This document shows, piece after piece, positions 54,049-63,900 of a stretch of DNA of 64,000 nucleotides. The DNA comes from CAWAHD01 sp963781785. GTDB taxonomy: Bacteria > Planctomycetota > Planctomycetia > Isosphaerales > Isosphaeraceae. A program made the position numbers and the translations under genes. Each line of letters opens with the position of its first letter. Positions within the stretch are counted from its first letter, which is position 1. The stretch spans positions 2,604,001-2,668,000 of the forward strand of contig CAWAHD010000002.1 in NCBI GenBank assembly GCA_963781785.1. The letters run 5' to 3'. Below the pieces are notes generated by a model, which was given only the letters and a program-made list of their open reading frames with translations, made no database searches and had not been told where the DNA came from.

Positions 54049-55987
54049 GGTCGCCTCTCCTCCACAAAACAAGCCTAGATCTCCCAGGCGGTTAAATATC
54101 GTATCATGCCGCGGCTCGGACTGCCAAGACCTGGAGCGCTCGACCGGGCCGCTCCCAAGGCCTGCAAGCCTGCGGGACCACGGCGCAGGCATCTGAAGGG
54201 TCCAAGAGTTTCGTGCGCAGTACGGTGAAGCCATCTCCAGCGCAGCTCACCCGGGGCGTTGTCCGAGCTCCACGCGTCAAAGCGCTGGCGACGCGTGATC
54301 AAAACATGCAAGATGAAAATTGCAAATTGCAAAATGAGCGGTGCGGCCATCGATCGGCGCGCCTTCCCGACCTCCGGCGGTGGTCCCGCCGAGGAGGCCG
54401 AAACGCAAAGCCATCGTTCTTGCCGGCGCGGTCGACGAGCTGGACTCCGCAAGCATCCGCTTCCCCGTTGGATGACCACGACGTCGCCGCGCTCCGCCGC
54501 GGTCGTTTCCTGCGTTCTCGATTGCGCTCGACGCTCTCCTGTGCAACTCCACCGTCTCCTTTCGAGAAAAGGAAATGACAGGCACTAGTGGGACGAAGAG
54601 ACCGAGCGGAATCGCACGCCTGGCCGATTAATGCAACGCCGGACTCCGCCAGATTCCTGGTTGCGATCCGGGAGCAAAACCGGCGCGAATTCCGCCTGCG
54701 TTTGGCGCCGTCGGGGAGATCTTGCCGATTGTGCCGGATGAAATGTCGTCAGGGGTGTGTTTTTCTGCCGCATGACACCGCCAACCACCCACGAATCGCT
54801 GCCCCGGATTTTGACGGGCAAGATGCCCGTCCCCCCCGCCAGCCGTGTGCTAGAATTGGGAAAGTCTGCGCCTCGGCGATGGCTCTCTGCATCGCGACAT
54901 ATCTCCGAGGTCGAATCGCTGCGCTGGGATGCGGGGCACTGGCCCAGTGCGAGGACACCAACGGGATTCGTCGGTCGGAGAGTGCTGAGACAGTACTGGC
55001 TTGGCCCACCCACCTCGGCGAATTCGAAGAGGGGTAGGGGTGGGTATTGACCAAGGATGAAGGACGAATCAGACATCTCGCCTCTTTGAGTCCGCGTCTG
55101 GACGGCAATCCTCCGTAGTGGGCTGATGAAAACTTGGCCCTGCATCATTTCGCGCTTCCCACCAGTCTTGTCGCGCGAATGGACTCTCCTCAGGGATTAC
55201 ATAAGGAACCCAGGAAGGCAGGAGGCCAGAGAATCCGGGAACAAAGATTTCGGTGCGGCTTCGACTAGGCCATCGCGTCCCGGGGCTGTTCCTGCCTTCC
55301 TGCCCTCCTCATTTCGTTTGAGCGGGGCTTCTGCCCGACAGAGCAACAAAGTCCGCTTTTTGCCGGTTGTGGCGGACGGGCTGATTGACTCGATCCCGCT
55401 GGTCGTTCCTCCCGCCGTTTTTCTTCATTCTTCCGCCCTCCCTCCTCCGCACTTCGCCACTGCAACCTTCCCTCGACCTTCGCGTTCGACTCCGCGTCCG
55501 ACCGACTTCGGTACGCCTCCCGATCGCACGCTCCTGCCAAAGTCCCAGGGCGCTGCAATTGCCCGGCAGTCACACGTGCTTTGAGCTCGCGGCGGCACGC
55601 TCGTTGGCGAGTTCGGTTAGCGCAACCCGGCGTGGCGACGGCAGTACACCGCGCAAGCTCAAGGAAGATTTCGGCTTTTGTCGTGGCGCGATGTGCTCCA
55701 GGAGTGGCACAAAATGGCACTCGATGGCACTTTTCAGCAAGTCTCTGTGTCGCCCTACGCGCTGTGCGAGGGCCTGGGCTGGCCGGCACGCCCTCGAAGG
55801 ACAAGGAAGTGGAAAATGAGCCTCAATGAGCCTCCGCCTCTCCGGAACGCCCAAAATGCAATCGAAGTCTCTCATGAGACTTGAACCACGATGAGCGAGT
55901 CAACGCAAACGTCGAGGACGCAACGGGCGTCGCTCTGAAACCTCGTCAGATGACAGTGTCCTCCCAACCAAAATCCTTGCCGCGTAA
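54049..55987. other. No gene seen; dispersed palindrome
   Basis: Nearly 2 kb without a supported gene between the TPR gene and the transposase. Open frames exist but show no conserved motifs. The region holds a perfect short palindrome at 54813-54831 (gacgggca, three bases, tgcccgtc), of a type that recurs in planctomycete intergenic DNA (from memory). Around 55700-55740 there is a short direct repeat of atggcac. It may be relic DNA or an insertion landing zone. Confidence 0.5.
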
Positions 55988-56057
55988 TTGGGAGAATTGA
56001 CCGGAGCAATCGACGTCTCCTCCCAGCCGCGGCAATGCCGCAGAGGCGAGGAGCAAA

Positions 56058-58004
56058 TGTGGAACGAGTGGAATCGGTGGTGGAGTGGTCGAGGCGCGCC
56101 TGGCGAACGGCCGCCTGAAGAATTGGTCCTGCCCACATCCGATTTAAAGAATGATCCGGCGGCGGAAAGTGAACCGGACGCGGTCGATTCCCAGATTGAC
56201 CTCATCACATTTCCGGACGCGATCGACACGAAATCGGAGAATGCGGACGCCTGCATTGCGGAGACGGTCCATCCTGATGAACGTACACCTGAGCCGCCGG
56301 GCCTGCCCGATCGTGGGGATGAGACCGCTCCGGAGTTTGGAGACGCCCCGCAGTCGCCTGCCCGGGACGACCTCGGTGTGGAGGCGGACGAGCCCTCCGG
56401 GGTTCCGACCAACGAATTCGACAGCCCGCCGGCCCAGTTCGACCCGGTCGCTGAGCTCAGGCGGCAAGGGCTCGGGCTGCCGACCGGCAAAAGACGCACG
56501 CAACGCGGCCGGCGGCTGGCTCGACCCGAGGAGGTGAAGCCGGCGGCGTACAATCCCCAGCAGCGACTCATGATCCTCGACTGCTGGCAGCGCAGCGGCT
56601 TGCCCGCCAAGGATTTCGCAACATTGGTGGGCGTCTCCAAGCATACGCTCTATGCCTGGAAACAGCGGTTCACCCAACAGGGACCGGCCGGCTTGCTCGA
56701 ACAGCCTCGAGGCGCCCGCGAAGGAAGCCGCTTGCCCGACCTGACCAAACGCACCATCCTCTTGCTCAAGCAGGCGCATCCCGACTGGGGATGCGAGCGA
56801 ATCAGCCAGATGCTGGTGCGCGGCCCGGCACTGCCGGCCAGCCCGCCAGCGGTCGCCCGTGTGCTTCATGAGGCGGGCTACCAGTTGCAGGAAACCCCCA
56901 CACGACCTCATCCCGACAAGGTCCGCTTCTTCGAGCGGGCCAGGCCCAGCCAGCTCTGGCAAACCGACCTGTTCACCTTCGTGCTCAAGCGGCAGAACCG
57001 GCGGGTCTACCTGGTTGCCTTCCTCGACGACCACAGTCGGTTCATCGTCAGCTTCGGTCTGCACGCCAGCCAGTCGACGGCCCTGGTGCTGGAGGTTCTC
57101 CGTGCGGGCATCGCGGCCTACGGAGTCCCCGAGGAAATCCTCACCGACAATGGCGCTCAGTACGTGACCTGGCGGGGCGAGAGCGCTTTCCAGAAGGAGC
57201 TCAAAGGGCGCGGCATCCGCCAGATCGTGGCCGCGCCGCGCCATCCTCAGACCTTGGGCAAGATCGAGCGGTTCTGGGGAACGCTCTGGCGCGAGTGCGT
57301 GGAGACGGCTGTGTTCCTCGATCTGGCCGACGCCCGCGCGGATCGGCCACTTCATCGACTGGTATAACTTCCAGCGCACCCACAGCGGGATCGACGGCCT
57401 GGTGCCGGCGGACCGGTTTTTCGGGGCGGCTCCCGAGGTCCTGCTGGCCCTCAAAGATCGGGTCGCCGCCAACGCACTGGAGCTGGCTCGCAACGGCTTG
57501 CCCAAGCCCCCGTTCTACGTGACAGGCCAACTGGGCGGCAAGAATTTCAGCCTGCATGCCGAAGGCGAGCGCGTGTTCCTGACGCGCGAAGGGGGCGTTC
57601 GGCAAGAAGTGGATCTGGTGCCGCCAGCCGCTTTCGCGGACTCAGCCGCGATGCCCAAGGCCATCTGCCCAGATGGCTCTCCGGCCGCCGGACCGCTTGG
57701 CGATGTGCCGGCACAGACGCACGATGAGCTGCCGCCGCAAGGGTCCCCGCCGGCGACGCCGGACGAGACAGCGAACGAGGACCGAAGAGAAAGGACACGC
57801 AAAGTTTCTCTTGTATTGTATTGTAGTAAGAGAAAGGACACGCAAAGTTTTCTCTTGGTAAGAGAAAGGACACGCAAAGTTTTCTCTTGTAAGAGAAAGG
57901 ACACGCAAAGTTTTCTCTTGAATTGGGCCGTCCACTTTTTATTTAAGAGAAAGGACACGCAAAGTTTTCTCTTGAATTGGGCCGTCCACTTTTTATTAAT
58001 TTAA
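56058..58004 (+). CDS. IS481-like DDE transposase, frameshifted, running into the repeat array
   Basis: The ATG at 56058 opens an acidic, probably disordered leader of about 150 residues. A helix-turn-helix follows (QQRLMILDCWQRSGLPAKDF then KHTLYAWKQRF), then IS481-type DDE integrase core: WQTDLFTFVLKRQNR with the first Asp, LTDNGAQYVTW with the second, and LGKIERFWGTLWRECVETAV with the Glu. A one-base shift near 57340 separates this from GHFIDWYNFQRTHSGIDGLV, the conserved end of the core. The frame then continues past its expected end and through the hairpin repeats to a stop at 58004, so its last about 70 residues are translated repeat. No flanking IS ends were found. Confidence 0.85.
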
Positions 58005-58031
58005 GAGAAAGGACACGCAACGTTCCTCTTG
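57785..58031 (+). repeat. Array of six hairpin repeats beside a RAYT-like transposase
   Basis: Six units of 29-30 bases lie at 57785-57813, 57828-57857, 57860-57889, 57891-57920, 57945-57974 and 58003-58031. Each has complementary ends (AAGAGAAA and TTTCTCTT) around a core ggacacgcaaag, so each can fold into a hairpin. Units 4, 5 and 6 are each followed by gaattgggccgtcc, making a larger composite unit. Spacers vary (2-28 bases). The array ends 65 bases before an IS200/RAYT-type transposase gene. The arrangement recalls REP/BIME elements mobilised by their RAYT. Confidence 0.9.
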
Positions 58032-58096
58032 AATTGGGCCGTCCGTTTTGGTAGGTTCGGTAGTCCAGCGAAGACAACACCCGCGGAGGTTGGATC

Positions 58097-59131
58097 ATGA
58101 CGGTCGCTCGTTCGCAACTGGTCGATACAGCCGTAACCCGTTGGTATCACTGCATCACTCGCTGCGTTCGCCGTGCGTTCTTGCTCGGCGAAGGATCCTT
58201 GAACCGCAAAGAATGGATCGAAAATCGCGTGAAGGAACTTGCCGAAATCTTCGCCGTCTCCGTGGGCGGATTTTCGGTCATGGACAATCACTTGCATCTT
58301 CTGGTACGCCTCGACCCGGAAGCCACGAACGGATGGTCGGATGAGGAAGTCGTCCGGCGGTGGGGACGGCTTTTTCCGCCCCGCGACAAGTCCCGGCAGC
58401 CATTGCCGGTATCCAACGACTGGGTTCAGTCGCGGCTCAAGGACGCGGAATGGGTGGCGAAGATCCGCGGGCGGTTGCAGAGCCTGAGCTGGTTCATGAA
58501 ATCCTTGAAGGAGCCGTTGTCGCGACTTGCGAACAGGCAGGACAAAGTCCGAGGAGCGTTTTTCGAACAACGCTACAAGAGCGTGGCGGTCCTCGATGAG
58601 GAATCGCTGCTGGCGACCTGTGCGTACATTGATCTGAACCCGGTGGCGGCGGGAATCGTGGAGGTTCCGGAGGAGAGCCCGCATACGTCTGTCACGACGC
58701 GAGTCGAGCACGTGAAGGCTCAGGGCCGAACCAGCGATTTGAAAGCGTCCGAGCTAGGCAGTGTGGCCGGATCGACCGCATCGGCCGGGCTGGAGGAAAC
58801 GATCTGGCTGTGCCCGATCGAAGATCGGCGCAAGCTGGATTCGTCGCGCGAAGGAATGGTGGAAGGTCTGCCGCTGGGCAGCTATCTGCTGCTGGTCGAT
58901 TACACAGTGCGGCTGTTCCACGAGGGGAAGAGCGCGATTTCGGCCGAGCTGGTGGGAATTCTCGCTCGGTTGGGCACGAGCGTGGAAGGCTGGCAGGCTC
59001 GCCTCGAGAAGCTGAGGGGTGGCCGGCTGCTGGGCCGGTTCTTCGCCGCCACTCGAAACCGGCTGCGCGAAGTGGCCACGCGTTTGGGTGTACATCACCT
59101 CGCGAACCTGGGCGGATGCCCGGCGCGATAG
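58097..59131 (+). CDS. IS200-like HUH transposase of the RAYT (TnpA-REP) type
   Basis: The ATG at 58097 follows a clear ribosome-binding site (ggagg at 58085). About 344 residues. Conserved features are the N-terminal WYHCITRCVRRAFLLGE, the HUH motif in VMDNHLHLLVRLDP (His65, His67) and the candidate catalytic tyrosine Tyr177 in CAYIDLNPVAAGI. FFEQRYKSVAVLDEESLLA precedes it. This order fits Y1 transposases of the REP-associated group, which nick and join single-stranded hairpins. The protein is longer than a classical RAYT because of an extra C-terminal region (LLVDYTVRLFHEGKSAISAE, LLGRFFAATRNRLREVATR) of unknown role. It is intact, and the hairpin array directly upstream is the likely substrate. 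Confidence 0.85.
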   Translation: MTVARSQLVDTAVTRWYHCITRCVRRAFLLGEGSLNRKEWIENRVKELAEIFAVSVGGFSVMDNHLHLLVRLDPEATNGWSDEEVVRRWGRLFPPRDKSRQPLPVSNDWVQSRLKDAEWVAKIRGRLQSLSWFMKSLKEPLSRLANRQDKVRGAFFEQRYKSVAVLDEESLLATCAYIDLNPVAAGIVEVPEESPHTSVTTRVEHVKAQGRTSDLKASELGSVAGSTASAGLEETIWLCPIEDRRKLDSSREGMVEGLPLGSYLLLVDYTVRLFHEGKSAISAELVGILARLGTSVEGWQARLEKLRGGRLLGRFFAATRNRLREVATRLGVHHLANLGGCPAR

Positions 59132-59412
59132 CGCCAAAAAATCCTCACAGCTTCCTTGCCGCCTTCGCCTGACAAATCGACGTCGCGTCGGGGTCGGTGA
59201 TCGAGCGCGAATGACGCTCGTAACTGGCCGATCAGGAGCGCGCACCGCGTGCCGAGTGACGGACCACGGCCAAGGCGGCCGCTTCTGACTGCGCCGGCGC
59301 GTTGGGCCTGCTTGAGGCTGCCATCGATCGCCCGTCGGGGCTGACCTATCCAGCGCGATGCCTGTCCTTTCACTTTTCTTTTCACTTTTGGCCCGCTCCG
59401 CCGGCTGCTTGC

Positions 59413-60276
59413 CTACCTGGCACCGGGGCGCTTGCCTCGAGGCGGTTTCGCGGTTCGAGGCGACGGCTTGACGGCCTTGGGCGGCGGTTTCTTCTTGGGG
59501 CTGCGCTGTGGGAGGCTGGGCAGTCTTGGTCCGCGTGGACTTGGCCGCAGGGACACTCCGATCCGCGCCCGTCCGGCCAGCCGCGCTCGAGGAGCGCACG
59601 TCGTGCTTCCTGGTCATGGCGAACGTGCAAATCTTGCGCAGCTCGCAATGAGGGCAATCGGGCTCGCCCTCGACGCACGTGTCGTTGGCGAGATCTTCGA
59701 TCAAGTCGAGGAACTCGGCGCCCCGATTCTTCGGCACGGCGCGCTCCAGGACCGCGCGGAGGGCCTGCACCTCAGACTCCGAGATCCCCAATCGCTCCAG
59801 GCGCGCCGGCCTGGGGTGTCGACCGGAATGGCATGGCCGCCAAGGGCCTGCTGGATCACGGTCGCGGTCACGTAGTCTGATGCAAAAGCGTCGTACGTTC
59901 GGAGGATCTTCAGGGCTTCCTTGAGCGGCTTCTTGGCCAGGGCGTCGAGGCTGAAGCCATACGTTCGATTGAAGAGCTGGCGGAGAAAACGGCGGATCTT
60001 GTGCGCTCGCTGCTCGGGGTCGGGAATGCCGGCCAAGCTCTCCTGGATCTCGTCGAGACTGCTGACCCGGACTTCATTCCAGTCGAAGAATTCGTCGTTG
60101 AACCGGGAGAGCGCCTGGTTGGCGTGCTCGCGCGTTGTGTCTTCGTGACAGATACCGTAGACGACGGCCTTGAGGACCGAGAGCCTCGATCCGTTCCGAT
60201 CGGCCTTGGGTTTGTAGCGGCGTTTCAGCAAGGTGTGCACGTTGCTGAGGAGCTGGGTTTTGCTTTGTGTTGCCAT
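59413..60276 (-). CDS. HhH-GPD / endonuclease III-like protein with basic tail, frameshifted
   Basis: The ATG at 60276 opens TQLLSNVHTLLKRRYKPKAD and SVLKAVVYGICHEDTTREHA with an EndoIII-like helical start. The hairpin region reads LKEALKILRTYDAFASDYVT and QQALGGHAIPVD: the Asp of the active site is kept, but the GVGxKTA lysine motif is missing. After a shift near 59800 comes ERAVPKNRGAEFLDLIEDLA and a four-Cys cluster (CVEGEPDCPHCELRKIC) like the [4Fe-4S] loop. A second shift near 59505 restores a Lys/Pro-rich tail ending at 59413. It follows rbfA on the same strand. It may be a lyase-deficient glycosylase or a structural relative. Confidence 0.7.
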
Positions 60277-60420
60277 GGGTTTGATCGTGAAAACTGGACG
60301 CGAACGGGCCAGAGTGAAAAAACGATGGGCTCGGGCTTTGAGCCGGCCGAGCAGACGGCGCCCTTTCCGAGCGACAAGACCGTGCTGTTCTTGGGCGGCC
60401 GGGATGAGCGACCGCCCCCT

Positions 60421-60888
60421 TCACGAGCCTTCCTTGACCGCCCTCCCGAGGAGATGATCGTGCGGAGAATCGATCGGCGCCTCTTCCACGCCGGCGGTGG
60501 CCGAACCGGGATCAGGGTGCGCGGCCTTTTGGCGATCCTCGGCCATGACCTTGTCGATGTAGCTGGCCAGCTCCACGGATTTCTTGGCACTGTCGTCGTG
60601 CTTGAAGCTCAAGACCGGCGTGAATCGGGATTGCAGCCGGGCCGCCACGCGCGCCTGCAGAAAGCCGGTGGCATGCCGCAGTCCCTCGAGAACTCGCTTC
60701 CGCTCACCGCCGTCGCCCATGATCGATACATAGACCGTCGCGAAGTGCAAGTCGGCCGACACTTCGACGCGGAGCACGGTCACCGAGCGCACGCGCGGAT
60801 CGGCCACGTCGAAGAGAATTGCAGTGGCGACCACCTCGCGAATCGCCTCGGCCATTCGCAGACTTCGATGTGTGGGCATCGCATTCAC
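60421..60888 (-). CDS. rbfA: Ribosome-binding factor A
   Basis: About 155 residues. The KH-like RbfA domain shows MAEAIREVVATAILFDVADP, SVTVLRVEVSADLHFATVYV, RVLEGLRHATGFLQARVAAR and RFTPVLSFKHDDSAKKSVEL. An acidic tail of about 40 residues follows. RbfA binds the 30S subunit and helps mature the 16S rRNA 5' end. The infB-rbfA order, with rbfA 97 bases downstream of infB, is the classical nusA-infB operon arrangement. The start may be the first ATG or the ATG three codons later. Confidence 0.95.
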   Translation of the reverse strand: MNAMPTHRSLRMAEAIREVVATAILFDVADPRVRSVTVLRVEVSADLHFATVYVSIMGDGGERKRVLEGLRHATGFLQARVAARLQSRFTPVLSFKHDDSAKKSVELASYIDKVMAEDRQKAAHPDPGSATAGVEEAPIDSPHDHLLGRAVKEGS

Positions 60889-60985
60889 CTGTAGTCAATC
60901 GCGTGTGCGAGGGGAACCCGGTCCGTCCCCGGCTTTCGAGAACGGCTGTGCCGCGTGCGTGTTGTCAGTCGTGCCGCGGCCGGGA

Positions 60986-63900
60986 TCAAAGCGTGCGGCG
61001 GATGACGTCGACCCGGTAGGCCTCGATGACGTCGTCGGTCTTGATGTCATCGAAGTTGCCGATCTTGATTCCGCATTCAAAGTTCTGGGGGACTTCCTTG
61101 ACGTCTTCCTTGTAGCGCTTGAGGGCTTCGATCGAACCTTTGTAGATCTCGCGCCCCTCGCGGATGAGCCGGACCTTGGCCGAGCGCTCGATCGTCCCCT
61201 GCGTGACGAAGCAGCCGGCGACGGCGCCAACCTTGGAGATCTTGAAGACCTGGCGGACGACGGCCCTGCCAAGGTGGACCTCTTTGATCTCGGGAACCAG
61301 CATCCCTTCAACGGCTTTTTTGATGTCGTCGGTGACCTGGTAGATGATGTCGTAGCGGCGGATCTCGATCTTCTTCTCTTCGGCCAGGGTGATCGCGCGG
61401 TCTTCGGGTGCGACCCGGAACCCGATCACGATGGCCTGCGAGGCATCGGCGAGCACGATGTCGCTCTCGGAGATGCCGCCCACTGCCTTCAAGAGGACGC
61501 GGATCGGCACCTCCTCGTTGACGAGCTTCTCGAGTTCCTTGGTCAGGGCCTCGATCGACCCCTGGACGTCGGCCTTGATGATCAGGTTCAAGCTCTTCAG
61601 CTTCTGCTCGGCCATCTTGCTGTAGAGGTTTTCCAGGGTGACGGACTGGCGATCAGCGTGGGCCAGGTCGCGGGCGCGGACGCGCCGGGCTTCAGCGACT
61701 TCGCGGGCGCGCGAGATGTCGTCGATCACGGCGAAGCTCTCGCCCGCCGAGGGCACGATGTCCAGCCCCGAGACTTCGACCGGCATCGACGGCCCGGCCT
61801 CCTCGATCGACCGACCCTTGTCGTCAAAAAGGGCGCGGACACGGCCGAAGCCGTCGCCGCAAACCAGTACGTCGCCGACCCTGAGAGTTCCTTCCTGGAC
61901 CAGAACCGAGGCCAGTACGCCCCTTCCCTCCGATAGCGACGCCTCCAGGCACGTGCCGCTGGCAGGCCGCGATGGATCGGCCTTGAGATCATGCAGATCG
62001 GCGATGGTTTCGAGCGTCGACAAGAGCTCGGCGATCCCCTGGCCGGAGGCGGCCGAAGTCTTGACGACCTCGGTGTCGCCGCCCCATTCGGAGGGATTCA
62101 AGCCCTGCTGCGACAGCTCGCCGTAGATCTTGTTGATGTTGGCCGGAGTGTCGACGTTGGGCAGGTCGATCTTGTTGAGCGCGACCACGATCGGCACCGC
62201 GGCCGCCTTGGCATGGGCGATGGCCTCGACCGTCTGGGGCATCACGCCGTCGTTGGCGGCGACGACCAAGACCACGATGTCCGTGACGTTGGCCCCGCGG
62301 GCGCGCATCGAGGTGAACGCCTCGTGACCGGGGGTGTCGACAAAAGTGATCGCCCGGCCGCCCGAGTCGACCTGGTAGGCGCCGATGTGCTGGGTGATGC
62401 CGCCGCTCTCGGACTGGACGACATTCGATTTGCGAATCCGGTCCAGAAGGGACGTCTTGCCGTGGTCAACGTGACCCAGGATCGTGATGACCGGCGGCCG
62501 CGGCCGCAGGTTTTCTTGCGCCGTCTCGGTCTCGAATGCAGCCAGCAGATCATCTTCAGCGGTACGCTCGTGCACCATCTCGAGCTCGATCCCGAATTCC
62601 AGAGACAACAGCACGGCCATCTCTTCGTCCAGTGACGCGTTGATGGTCGCCATGTGATTCATGTTCATGAGCTTGCGAATCAGGTCCTTGGCCTTGACCC
62701 CGATTGCTTCGGACAGGCTGCGCACGGTGATCGGCGGCTCGATCTGGATGTGCGACTTGCGCTCGGCGATGGCCGACACGCGATGGCCCCGGTTCTTCTT
62801 GATGCCCGACCGGGTACGGCGAACGTCCTCTTCCTCGGTCAGGAGGGCCGAGGCGGGGACCGGCGAGCCCACGCGGCGCTCGCCGGCGCGCTCGCTCCGC
62901 CGGGCGCGGCGGCCCGCCCGGTCGGCGACGGAGCCCAACCGCCCGGTGCGGCCCTTGCGCTCGTCGGCCTCGTCGACGATCGGCACCGGTGGCGGCATTC
63001 CTGGCCCGGACGCGGGGCCGCGGCGCAAGGCCGGTCCGGTGCCGCCGGGTGCGGGGCCTCCGCCGCGCGGCGGCGCGGCAGGGGGTCCGCTGCCACGCGG
63101 AGGGGCCGCGGTCCGAGAACCGCCGCCCGGGCCGGCTGGAGCGCCACCGGGCGCCTGGACGGTATTCAAGGCACCCGAGCGCATCGAGCACCAGCAGCTC
63201 TTCCTTGGTCATCGACTTGTCGGGGCGCTGGGTCTTGACCGGCCCGGGTGCCGCCGGCCGCGGCGGACCACCGGGTCGTGGCTGGCTGATCGGCGCCGCC
63301 ACCGTCGGCAGAGGAGGACGCCGGGGCCCGAGAGAAGGCTCGCGCCGTCCGCCATCACCGCCCCCTTCCGTGCCCGGCCTTCTCAACCCGCCGGGGGACT
63401 GCGCGGAAGGCCCTACGCGCGGGGTCGTCGACCGGATGCCCGCCGACGACATGTAGTCACCCGGCTTGAGGGGCTGCAAGCTCGAGCCCCCGTCGGCCCC
63501 AGCGGAAGAAGAGGGTTGACCTGCCCTCGACTCCGGCGCGGGCCCTGGCCGGAAGGCGGCGACCGCGGGCGCGTGCTGACCCCGCGATGAGACGTGTGTG
63601 CCGACAGCGGGCCAGCGCCGGGGCGAGTCCCGGAGAAACCGCCCGGGCGGGCCAGCGGGGGTGGTGCGCCGGGAGCCGGTCGCGGGCTGGCCGCAGCAGC
63701 CGGGGCCGGAGTCGTCGGCGCTGGACGTGCAGTCCCCGAAGGCGAGGAACCAGGGATCAGGCGACCCGGAGCCGCCGCAGCCGGCCCGGCGGTACGAGCA
63801 GGCGCGCCGGGGCGGCTCCCTTTTCCGGAGCGGGATGAGCCGGAGAAACCGGAACCGAAGACGGAGGCGCAGCCGGAGACGAGCTCACGCTCGACGGTCC

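Noticed and set aside
54585..55148. Minus-strand frame of 187 codons
   Set aside because: Composition is not gene-like, no family resemblance, and the interval contains a palindrome of the dispersed intergenic type.
55265..55875. Overlapping open frames on both strands
   Set aside because: None has conserved motifs, and each is contradicted by an equally long frame on the other strand.
57515..57958. Minus-strand frames rich in KRKLCVSFLL-like phrases
   Set aside because: They are translations of the hairpin repeats on the opposite strand.
57785..58031. Possible CRISPR array
   Set aside because: Spacers are 2-28 bases, partly identical to each other, units are full hairpins, and no cas gene is near; the RAYT explanation fits better.
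58754..59412. C-terminal extension of the HhH-GPD-like gene antisense to the RAYT gene
   Set aside because: A frame change near 59505 leads to a natural Lys/Pro-rich end at 59413; the longer frame overlaps a well-supported gene on the other strand.
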